Source of the DNA: Ramlibacter sp.
Lineage (GTDB): Bacteria; Pseudomonadota; Gammaproteobacteria; Burkholderiales; Burkholderiaceae_C
DNA length: 64,000 nt
Direction of reading: 5' to 3'
Assembly: GCA_029237735.1 (NCBI GenBank)
Contig: JAQZBU010000038.1
Location: 26,147-90,146 of the forward strand
The stretch's first letter is position 1, and every line of letters begins with the position of its first letter. The position numbers and the translations under genes were made by a program. Below the pieces are notes generated by a model. It was not told the origin of the DNA, ran no database searches, and was given only the letters and a program-made list of their open reading frames with translations. Shown piece after piece: positions 18,767 through 25,761 of the stretch.

Positions 18767-19553
18767 TCAGTGAACCTGCACCTCGATACGACGCTTCAGG
18801 CCGTCCATGTCGATGATGCGAACGTGGCGCTTGTCCACTTCCAGGAAACGCTGGGCCTGGAAAGCGGAGAAGGTGCGGCTCACGGTTTCGAGTTTCATGC
18901 CCAGGTAGCTGCCGATTTCGGCGCGGCTCATGCGAAGGTGAAATTCTCGCTCCGAGTAGCCGCGGGCGGCGTAACGTTGCGAAAGGTTCACCAGGAAGGC
19001 GGCCAGGCGCTCTTCCGCGTTCATGCTGCCCAGCAGCATCATCAGGCTGTGCTCGCGCATGATCTCGCGGCTCATCAGGCGGGTGATGATGTGCTGCATG
19101 CCGATTGGCCGCGAGGTCCGTCAAATGGCTGTAGGGGATCGCGCAAATTTCGGTGTCCTCGAGCGCCATGGTGGCGCTGGCGTGGTGGCCCTGGGCCGCG
19201 CCGTCCAGGCCAACCAGCTCGCCGGCGATGTGGAAGCCGCTGACCTGCTCACGGCCGTCGGCCAGCATCAGGCTGGACTTGAGCGTGCCGGCCCGAACGG
19301 CGTAGATGAACTGGAACTTGTCGCCTTCACGGTAGAGCGTCTGGCCGGCCAGCACGCGGCGCCGCCCGAACATCAGGCTGTCCAGCCGCTCCACGTCCGG
19401 AGTGTTCATGCCGCAAGGCAGGCACAGGTCGCGCAGGTGGCAGCTCGAGCACGATGTCTTGAGCGGCGCGACGGGCGCCAGTTGCCGCGTATGGACGACC
19501 GGCATGATGTGCACGGTGCGGGCGGCGGGTTGGGTGGCGGCGGCTGCGGTCAT
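18767..19553 (-). pseudogene. fnr: FNR-type oxygen-responsive regulator, frameshifted
   Basis: The N-terminal part reads CSSCHLRDLC, giving the C-x2-C-x5-C cluster ligands at 35, 38 and 44, and the fourth ligand in LEDTEICAIPY, then a cyclic-nucleotide-like sensor barrel. Near 19098-19104 the frame breaks. The Crp-type helix-turn-helix (MSREI..., LRMSRAEIGSYLGMKLETVS) continues in another frame from about 19099 to 18767. A one-base deletion or two-base gain restores it. Intact FNR senses oxygen by its [4Fe-4S] cluster and binds TTGAT-N4-ATCAA; a near-match lies before the octaheme cytochrome gene at 21328. Either the regulator is lost here or this is a sequence error. Confidence 0.8.
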
Positions 19554-19571
19554 GGTGGTTCCCCTAAAAAT

Positions 19572-19958
19572 TTAATGCGTGTGTTGCGATGCGGTCTGGA
19601 TCGCGGGTACGAGTTGGTCGAATTCGGTGGTCTTGTCCAGGAAGCGGCACGCGCCTTCGGCGAGGTAGCGCTTGCGGTAGGCTGCGCCGGAGTTGTTGGA
19701 AAAGACGATGAAGGCAATGCCGGGGTCGGCCAGGCGCACGGCGCGCAGCACTTCCAGGCCCGATCCGCCTTCCAGCTGAATGTCGAGCACGACGACGTCG
19801 GGATGGACGGCCAGGATGCCCTGGATGGAGCTTTGGGGGCTCACGGCCTCGCCGACGATCGACATGGCCTTGGCGGACAACATGGCGGCGACTCGCTCGC
19901 GGATCATTGCCGAGTCATCGGCCAGGAAAACCTTAACGGGGAGATTGCTCTGTGGCAT
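19572..19958 (-). CDS. single-domain response regulator
   Basis: 128 residues, receiver domain only. The acidic pocket is in FLADDSAMI, the phospho-Asp in VVVLDIQLEGG (about residue 58), the switch Ser in VFSNNSG and the lysine in FLDKTTEFD. There is no DNA-binding or enzymatic output, so it must act by protein contact, as CheY-like or phosphorelay proteins do. It lies between the fnr-like gene and a permease pair on the same strand. No cognate kinase is adjacent; the nearest one (52.7 kb) already has its own regulator. I chose the start MPQSNLPV at 19958 because the longer frame upstream is shadow of the permease gene. Confidence 0.85.
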   Translation of the reverse strand: MPQSNLPVKVFLADDSAMIRERVAAMLSAKAMSIVGEAVSPQSSIQGILAVHPDVVVLDIQLEGGSGLEVLRAVRLADPGIAFIVFSNNSGAAYRKRYLAEGACRFLDKTTEFDQLVPAIQTASQHTH

Positions 19959-20055
19959 GGATGTACTGTCGTCGTTCCGGGCCTTCGGGGATATCGGCGC
20001 AGGCTGAATCAGCGGCTCAGCGGAATCCGGTTCGCGGCTACGGGAATGCCGAGGC

Positions 20056-20077
20056 GGCCTAGGAATAGTCCTAGGCC
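20056..20077. terminator. hairpin, possible terminator after the permease pair
   Basis: GGCCTAGGA-ATAG-TCCTAGGCC forms a perfect 9-bp stem with a 4-base loop, 7 bases after the stop of the minus-strand permease gene. There is no T tract on either strand, so it could equally be a protein-binding palindrome. Confidence 0.4.
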
Positions 20078-20083
20078 CGGGAA

Positions 20084-20689
20084 TCAGGCTTGTGCCCCGG
20101 CGACCGCCTGCTGGGCGGACACCGTCCCGCCGCCGCGGCGCTCGAACCACGAACCGGCCAGGAACACGGCTACGAGGCTCGCCGCGAGCACCGCGAGGAC
20201 CAGCGGCTCGGAAACGCCCCAGACCTCGGTGAACGTGTCGCCATCGACGATGCCGCCCATGGCCATCATCGAGCGCATGGCGGGCCCGTAGACGACGGCG
20301 AACAGCGCCGTCCCCGCCAGTACGCCGCCCACGAACACCAGGGCGTCGATGCGCCCCGAAACCATGCCGACCACCGAGGTGCCGGGACAATAGCCGCCCA
20401 CGGCAAAGCCGGCGCCCACCAAGGCGCCGCCAACGGCGGAAGCCATCATCAGAGCCTGCGGCACGGCGATGGTGTCGGGCGCCATCAGGCCGGCGGCGCG
20501 CAACAGCCACAAGCCGATGGCCGCGACCACGATCGCCGTGAACATGACCTTGAATACGGCCCAGTCGGTCAACCTGAACTGCGCGCTCAGCTTCACCGGG
20601 CTGCCGAAGCCCGCGTTCTCCAGCACATAGCCGAAAAGGGCACCGCATGCCAGGCCCGAGGCCATGGCGCTCATCGTGATGGAGCTCAT
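20084..20689 (-). CDS. YeeE/YedE-type permease, C-terminal half protein (DUF6691)
   Basis: 201 residues, about five membrane helices. It carries the GGYCPGTSVVGMVSGR motif that corresponds to the second conserved cysteine loop of YeeE/YedE thiosulfate or sulfur-compound transporters. It starts one base after the stop of the partner gene, so the two half-proteins are surely made together and probably form one transporter, as in two-subunit Pmp-type systems. The role is uptake or export of a reduced sulfur species across the inner membrane; the exact substrate is inferred only. Confidence 0.85.
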   Translation of the reverse strand: MSSITMSAMASGLACGALFGYVLENAGFGSPVKLSAQFRLTDWAVFKVMFTAIVVAAIGLWLLRAAGLMAPDTIAVPQALMMASAVGGALVGAGFAVGGYCPGTSVVGMVSGRIDALVFVGGVLAGTALFAVVYGPAMRSMMAMGGIVDGDTFTEVWGVSEPLVLAVLAASLVAVFLAGSWFERRGGGTVSAQQAVAGAQA

Positions 20690-20690
20690 G

Positions 20691-21221
20691 TCATACCCCC
20701 TTGACCAGCCGGCTGACTACGAGGCCCGTCGCAAAGAAAAGGGCCAGGAACACGAATGCCGAAATACCCAGCGCCGCTGAGCCCGACAACCCCAGGCCGC
20801 TGGTGCATCCGCCCGCCACGCGGGCGCCGAAGCCGGCCAGCACCCCGCCGAGCAGCGCCTTGAGAAGGCGCGGCGCGGCGCCGACGCTGCGCGCGCCGTC
20901 AAGCTGCACCCGAAAGCGCCCGGCCATGAAGGCGGCCACCGCCGCGCCCAAGGCGAGACCCAGGATTTCCCACGTGATCCACGATCCCATCGGGTTGCCG
21001 TCGGCAACGACCGGGCCGAGATAGGCGTTGGCGCGCGTCGCCTCAGGCGCGATCGCGAGGCCGGTGCCGGCAACCACGTGCGTTGCGGCGCCGCTGGCTC
21101 CGAGGCCATGGTTCGTGAGAAAGAACGTGAGGAGCAATACCAGCCCGAGCGCGATGCCCGAAACCAGGGGAGGCCAGAAGGCCTTGACGGCGCCATCGCC
21201 GCCGGATGTGGGAGTGCGCAT
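20691..21221 (-). CDS. YeeE/YedE-type permease, N-terminal half protein
   Basis: 176 residues from MRTPTSGG (AGGCGG about 7 bases upstream), with roughly four to five hydrophobic helices and the conserved cysteine loop ARVAGGCTSGLGLSGS. That loop matches the sulfur-relay cysteine motif of the YeeE/YedE family. The longer in-frame start at 21275 would overlap the regulatory palindrome upstream, so I rejected it. It forms a pair with the DUF6691 protein immediately downstream and diverges from the octaheme cytochrome operon across a shared regulatory region. Confidence 0.85.
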   Translation of the reverse strand: MRTPTSGGDGAVKAFWPPLVSGIALGLVLLLTFFLTNHGLGASGAATHVVAGTGLAIAPEATRANAYLGPVVADGNPMGSWITWEILGLALGAAVAAFMAGRFRVQLDGARSVGAAPRLLKALLGGVLAGFGARVAGGCTSGLGLSGSAALGISAFVFLALFFATGLVVSRLVKGV

Positions 21222-21308
21222 CGTGAACCGCCTTTCATGCAACCCGGAAACAACCCGGTGACGGGACGCCACCACAGTGCTTCCGCTGGTCTTGAATGCA
21301 TTTTGACC

Positions 21309-21341
21309 ATACTCCCCAGGGTATACCCTGATCTACATCAA
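21309..21341. promoter_or_regulatory. palindrome and FNR-like box between permease and octaheme cytochrome
   Basis: Three overlapping elements are visible: ATACTCCCCAGGGTAT (21309-21324), reminiscent of CsoR/CstR-type operators; CAGGGTATACCCTG (21317-21330), a perfect 14-bp palindrome; and CTGAT-CTAC-ATCAA (21328-21341), one mismatch from the FNR consensus TTGAT-N4-ATCAA. They lie in the 188-base gap between the divergent permease pair and the octaheme cytochrome operon. Confidence 0.5.
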
Positions 21342-21409
21342 TACTTGTTTGTGCAGTGCAACCAGAATCGGCTCGAAGCCTTCGGAAATAGTCAACGAGA
21401 GGTCGATAT

Positions 21410-23035
21410 ATGACTGCAACAAGAGATCGGTGGGCGCGGATGGCCGCGCTGGCGGCATGGCTGGCAATCGGCGCGGCCGGACTGGCGTGGGGCGCAGAGG
21501 AAGCCAAGCCGCTGAAGCTCAACACCACGGCGGATCATTCCAGGTTCAAGGAGCTGCAACGCGAGTTCAAGACCGGCCCCGAGCTGACGCGCGCCTGCCT
21601 GTCCTGCCACACGGAGGCCGCCGGCCAGATCCACCGCACCAAGCACTGGAAGTGGGAATACCTCAATCCCGACACCGGCCAGACACTCGGCAAGAAGACC
21701 ATCGTCAACAACTTCTGCATCTCGATCGCCTCCAACCAGGCGTCGTGCACCAGTTGCCACGTGGGCTATGGATGGAAGGACGCGAAGTTCGACTTCAGCT
21801 CGCAGGAGAACGTGGACTGCGTCGTGTGCCACGACACCACCGGCAACTATCGCAAACCGCCCGGCCTGGCCGGCAATGTCGTGACGGCGGATACCGAGTT
21901 TCCCCCGGGGTCGGGCAAGATCATCAAGGGCATCGACCTCACGAAGATCGCGCAGAAGGTCGGCAAGTCAAGCCGGGACACCTGCGGCGCGTGCCACTTC
22001 AACGGCGGCGGCGGCGACGGCGTCAAGCACGGCGACCTGGACAGCTCGATGGCGGCCCCTGACAAGGAACTCGACGTGCACATGGACGCCGCGGGCCTGG
22101 ACTTCACGTGCGCCACCTGCCACAAGACCTCCAGCCACGATGTCGCCGGCAGCCGCTACAGCCCCACGGCCAAGGACGCGAAGGGGGCGCACCTGCGCGG
22201 CGCCACCGCAAGCGGCAACCCGGCCACCTGCGTGTCGTGCCACGGCACCGGCCCGCACAAGAGCGAGGCACGCCTGAACGAGCATGCCGCCAAGGTGGCT
22301 TGCCAGACCTGCCACATCCCCTCCTTCGCGCGCGGGGGCGTCGCCACCAAGATGAGCTGGGACTGGTCGACCGCGGGCCAGCGCGACGCGAAAGGCCAGC
22401 CCATCACGCGCAAGGACGCCAAGGGACGCATTACCTACGAATCCCGCAAGGGCGACTTCACGCTGGCCGAGAACGTGACGCCCGAGTACGCGTGGTTCAA
22501 CGGCGAGGTGAAGTACACGCTGCTCACGGACAAGATCGAGAAATCCAGCCAGCCAACGCGCATCAACACGCTGGGCGGTAGCGCGGCGGATGGCAAGTCG
22601 ATGATCTGGCCGATGAAGGTGTTCCGCGGCTCGCAGCCGTACGACGCCGTCAACAAGACGCTGATCACGCCGCACACCGCCGGCAACGACGACACGGGGT
22701 TCTGGAAGAACCTGGACTGGGACAAAGCCATCCCGGTCGGCATGAGCGATTCGGGCGCGCCCTACTCCGGCAAGTTCGACTTCATCAAGACGGAGATGTC
22801 CTGGCCCATCACGCACATGGTCGCGCCGAAGGAAAAGGCGCTCGGATGCGCCGACTGCCACGCGGCCAATGGCCGGCTCGCCGGGATCGAGGGTGTGTAC
22901 CTGCCGGGGCGCGACGCCAACGCATGGGTGGACCGGGCAGGCTGGGCACTGGCGTTGCTCGTGCTGGCCGCCACGGCAGCGCACGGCGCGAAGCGCTTTA
23001 TTTCACGTGGCAATCGGCAAGGAGGCCGGCAATGA
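21410..23035 (+). CDS. octaheme c-type cytochrome of the tetrathionate reductase family (OTR)
   Basis: 541 residues. A signal peptide (cleavage near residue 28) is followed by eight CxxCH haem sites: CLSCH, CTSCH, CVVCH, CGACH, CATCH, CVSCH, CQTCH and CADCH. The C-terminus has a membrane anchor (about 508-525) and basic tail. The context NFCISIASNQASCTSCH is typical of the tetrathionate-reductase-family octahaem cytochromes, periplasmic enzymes able to reduce tetrathionate and, for some members, nitrite or hydroxylamine. The stop overlaps the cytochrome b start (ATGA), and a monohaem cytochrome follows, giving a quinol-to-periplasm electron chain. GAGAGG precedes the start. Confidence 0.9.
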   Translation: MTATRDRWARMAALAAWLAIGAAGLAWGAEEAKPLKLNTTADHSRFKELQREFKTGPELTRACLSCHTEAAGQIHRTKHWKWEYLNPDTGQTLGKKTIVNNFCISIASNQASCTSCHVGYGWKDAKFDFSSQENVDCVVCHDTTGNYRKPPGLAGNVVTADTEFPPGSGKIIKGIDLTKIAQKVGKSSRDTCGACHFNGGGGDGVKHGDLDSSMAAPDKELDVHMDAAGLDFTCATCHKTSSHDVAGSRYSPTAKDAKGAHLRGATASGNPATCVSCHGTGPHKSEARLNEHAAKVACQTCHIPSFARGGVATKMSWDWSTAGQRDAKGQPITRKDAKGRITYESRKGDFTLAENVTPEYAWFNGEVKYTLLTDKIEKSSQPTRINTLGGSAADGKSMIWPMKVFRGSQPYDAVNKTLITPHTAGNDDTGFWKNLDWDKAIPVGMSDSGAPYSGKFDFIKTEMSWPITHMVAPKEKALGCADCHAANGRLAGIEGVYLPGRDANAWVDRAGWALALLVLAATAAHGAKRFISRGNRQGGRQ

Positions 23036-23628
23036 CACAACGGGTCTATCTCTTCAAGGCGTTCGAGCGCTTCTGGCACTGGTCGCAGGCCGCGCTGGTG
23101 ATCTTCATGCTGCTCACCGGTTTCGAGATTCACGGCACGTACTCGATCTTCGGCTTCAGGAACGCGGTGGATTACCACACGATCGCCGCCTGGACGCTGG
23201 TGGGCTTGTGGGTGTTCGCCATCTTCTGGCACGCCACGACGGGCGAGTGGCGCCACTACATTCCCACCACGGACCGGATCCACGCGATCATGCACTTCTA
23301 CTCGTCGGGCATCTTCCACGGCGAGCCGCATCCTTTCAAGCCCACGCCGCTGCAAAAGCACAACCCGCTGCAGCGGCTGACGTACCTCGCCATCCTGACT
23401 CTCCTCAGTCCCCTGCTCTGGGTCACAGGGTGGCTGTCGCTGTTCCACGCGCAGTGGACGGCCTGGGGCCTGGGTGCCTTGCGACTCGAATGGGTGGCCG
23501 TGGCGCACACGGCCGGGGCCTTCCTGATGCTGGCTTTCCTCATTTCCCATCTCTACCTGGCCACCACCGGCCCCCGGCTCACCTCGCAGGTCAGGGCCAT
23601 GGTCACCGGCTGGGAAGAAGCCCACTGA
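23032..23628 (+). CDS. di-haem cytochrome b561-like membrane subunit
   Basis: 198 residues with four to five membrane helices and haem-ligand histidines in ERFWHWSQ, AIFWHATTG, VAHTAGAF and LISHLYLATT. It belongs to the cytochrome b/b6 family that links the quinone pool to periplasmic cytochromes. It overlaps the octaheme gene by four bases, so it is almost certainly that enzyme's membrane electron partner. It would pass electrons from quinol to the octaheme protein, or the reverse if the enzyme runs oxidatively. Confidence 0.85.
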   Translation: MTQRVYLFKAFERFWHWSQAALVIFMLLTGFEIHGTYSIFGFRNAVDYHTIAAWTLVGLWVFAIFWHATTGEWRHYIPTTDRIHAIMHFYSSGIFHGEPHPFKPTPLQKHNPLQRLTYLAILTLLSPLLWVTGWLSLFHAQWTAWGLGALRLEWVAVAHTAGAFLMLAFLISHLYLATTGPRLTSQVRAMVTGWEEAH

Positions 23629-23661
23629 CCTCACCTTTTTGTTTTTCTTCAGGAGTAATCC

Positions 23662-24057
23662 ATGACACAAGCCAAGACACTCATTAACGTCGCGGCATTG
23701 ATCGTCCTGCTGGGCGCCACGTCAGCGGCGAACGCCTATGACGCCGACTGGAAGCGCGGCCGCGTCTACTATCGCAGCGTTTGCACGACCTGCCACACCG
23801 CATCGCCGGTGGGCTCGATCAACCCCAGCACGCGAACCAAGGCCGACTGGGCCTCCTACATGATGCTGGATAAGCACGCCAAGGGTAAGGACGCGGTGAG
23901 CAAGTACGTGAGCACAGCTTACCGCGCAAGCATCAAGTCAACCAACAAGGCCGCCGAGAAATTCGCGGCCACGCCGGACAAGGAACTGTCGGAGGACATC
24001 AAGGCCTTCCTGGTGCGCGGCGCAAAGGACGGCGAGGCACCGGCCACCTGCAGCTGA
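23662..24057 (+). CDS. monohaem cytochrome c of the octaheme operon
   Basis: 131 residues: signal peptide (cleavage after about residue 25, ...AANAYD), one haem site CTTCH near residue 41 and a methionine-rich segment ASYMMLDKHA that may give the axial ligand. A last pair of residues CS ends the protein. AGGAG lies 6 bases before the ATG. It is the third gene of the octaheme/cytochrome b operon and is likely the soluble periplasmic electron carrier for it. Convergent with soeC. Confidence 0.85.
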   Translation: MTQAKTLINVAALIVLLGATSAANAYDADWKRGRVYYRSVCTTCHTASPVGSINPSTRTKADWASYMMLDKHAKGKDAVSKYVSTAYRASIKSTNKAAEKFAATPDKELSEDIKAFLVRGAKDGEAPATCS

Positions 24058-24073
24058 GCAGGCCATGAACTTC

Positions 24074-24097
24074 TGAGGGCAGCAGACCAGGCCCTCA
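24074..24097. terminator. hairpin between convergent operons
   Basis: TGAGGGC and GCCCTCA form a 7-bp stem with a 10-base loop exactly between the stop of the cytochrome c gene and that of soeC (it includes the soeC stop). It is a candidate bidirectional terminator although no T run follows. Confidence 0.4.
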
Positions 24098-25030
24098 AGG
24101 TGTGCTTGCCGCGTACAGATTCTGCGGATGCCGCGCATCGGCGAAGAAGATCCAGCGCTCAGCCAGCAGGCCGGTGAGCTGGACCAGGCCGATGGCGGCC
24201 AGGCCGGCGGTGCCGATACGGCCCTGCGTGGCGGACAGCACCGCGATGGGGACGAGGAAGCCCAGCAGCACTCCTGTCCAGCGCATGCCGAGCACGAACG
24301 ATGCCGTGCGGCCATGCGAGAACTCGCGGTCGTTGAAGGTGCGGGACATCAGGCCTTGCGACGAGCGCACGATGCGCGGATGGCGCACCCCGATCGCGGT
24401 CTGCAGCGTCGCCCCGCCCTCCAGCGTGGCGTTGCGCCACAGCTGGCCACTCCGCGTGATGACGCCCACGATGGTCGCGGCCAGCGCGAGCCAGGCCAGG
24501 GCAGGCATCACCGCCGGCGCCGTGGCCGCCGCGAGCGCGGCGCCGAACGCAGCGCCCGACGCCAATCCCAGCACGGTGAAATTGAGCGGCGTGAGGGGTG
24601 TCGCCCATTCACGGATGGTCTTCACCGCCGCATAGATCATGCCGGTGCAAAGGTACAGCGCCAGAGCGAGCGCCGACGCGACCGCACCCAGCGCGAGCGA
24701 AGGCGCGCCCAGCCAGTGCGCCAGGCCCCAGAGCGACACGACCGCCATGAACACCGGCAGCACGATGACCTCGCGCGACAGCCATGAGGTGCGCCACCGC
24801 GCCGCGGCGCGCCACCCGCGCAACGGATGACCCAGGTGGAACGCCGCGGCGACCAGGCCCGCGCCGCACAGGGCGAGCACGAGCGCCGCACCGGACACGA
24901 ACAGTGCCGGGGTCACCGGAACAGCCAGCCCCCATTGCAGGGCCAGCTGAACGCCGAACAGCACCAGCAGCACGCCCTGCCCCGCCCCGGCGAGGGTGGT
25001 GAACAGAACCATGGAAAGCGGCGGTCTCAT
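24095..25030 (-). CDS. soeC: SoeC, membrane anchor of sulfite dehydrogenase
   Basis: 311 residues with eight to nine membrane helices of the DmsC/NrfD-like anchor type, with the AFHLGHPLRGWRA motif conserved in such anchors. It docks the SoeAB catalytic pair on the cytoplasmic face and passes electrons to quinone. The ATG at 25030 has GGAG 8 bases upstream, so I preferred it to the TTG at 25036 that overlaps the soeB stop. It is the last gene of soeABC. Confidence 0.85.
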   Translation of the reverse strand: MRPPLSMVLFTTLAGAGQGVLLVLFGVQLALQWGLAVPVTPALFVSGAALVLALCGAGLVAAAFHLGHPLRGWRAAARWRTSWLSREVIVLPVFMAVVSLWGLAHWLGAPSLALGAVASALALALYLCTGMIYAAVKTIREWATPLTPLNFTVLGLASGAAFGAALAAATAPAVMPALAWLALAATIVGVITRSGQLWRNATLEGGATLQTAIGVRHPRIVRSSQGLMSRTFNDREFSHGRTASFVLGMRWTGVLLGFLVPIAVLSATQGRIGTAGLAAIGLVQLTGLLAERWIFFADARHPQNLYAASTP

Positions 25031-25032
25031 CG

Positions 25033-25761
25033 TCAATGCTCCCAGTCGGCGTCCAGCGGCTCGCCCTGTGCATGGTCTGGCTCGCGGCCGTCGACGCGCA
25101 ACGGGTTGTATTCGCGCACGAGCTGCCGCGGGTCGGTGCGGTTCTCGCTTTTTCGCCGCGGCAGGTAGTGGTTGGCAGGCCGGGTGCCGGCTTCCGGCAT
25201 CAGGGTGTAGCCGCCGCGATCGCGGATCGCGACCGACACCTCAGCCTGCGGATCGTGGACGTCGCCGAAGAGGCGCGCGCGAGTCGGGCAAGCCAGCACG
25301 CAGGCCGGCTTGCGCTCTGCCTCGGGCAGGGCCTGGTCGTGGATGCGATCGACGCAGAGCGTGCACTTGGTCATCACCTTGCGCTTCTCGTCGAGTTCGC
25401 GCACGCCATAGGGGCAGGCCCAGGTGCAGTAGTTGCAGCCGATGCACTTGTCGTGGTCGACCAGGACGATGCCGTCCTCCTTGCGCTTGTAGCTGGCGCC
25501 CGTGGGGCAAACGGGCACGCACGGCGGGTCTTCGCAATGCAGGCAGCTCTTGGGAAAATGCACCGTCTGGGTATGAGGGAACTCGCCGACCTCGAAGGTC
25601 AACACGCGGTTGAAAAAGGTGCCGGAAGGGTCAGCGCCATACGGGTTCTCGTCCACCAGGGGTCCCGCGCTGCCGGATGTATTCCACTGCTTGCAGCTGG
25701 TCACGCACGCGTGGCAGCCGACGCAGACATTCAGGTCGATGACCAAGGCCAGTTGGGTCAC
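25033..25761 (-). CDS. soeB: SoeB, four-cluster ferredoxin subunit of sulfite dehydrogenase
   Basis: 242 residues with four cysteine groups: CVGCHACVTSC, CLHCEDPPCVPVC, CIGCNYCTWAC and CTLC followed by a late CVLAC. These hold four [4Fe-4S] clusters that wire the molybdenum site of SoeA to SoeC. It has no Tat or Sec signal, so it is cytoplasmic, as in Soe rather than Psr/Phs enzymes. It begins at GTG 25761, overlapping the soeA stop by four bases; upstream in-frame ATG codons belong to the soeA coding region. Confidence 0.9.
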   Translation of the reverse strand: MTQLALVIDLNVCVGCHACVTSCKQWNTSGSAGPLVDENPYGADPSGTFFNRVLTFEVGEFPHTQTVHFPKSCLHCEDPPCVPVCPTGASYKRKEDGIVLVDHDKCIGCNYCTWACPYGVRELDEKRKVMTKCTLCVDRIHDQALPEAERKPACVLACPTRARLFGDVHDPQAEVSVAIRDRGGYTLMPEAGTRPANHYLPRRKSENRTDPRQLVREYNPLRVDGREPDHAQGEPLDADWEH

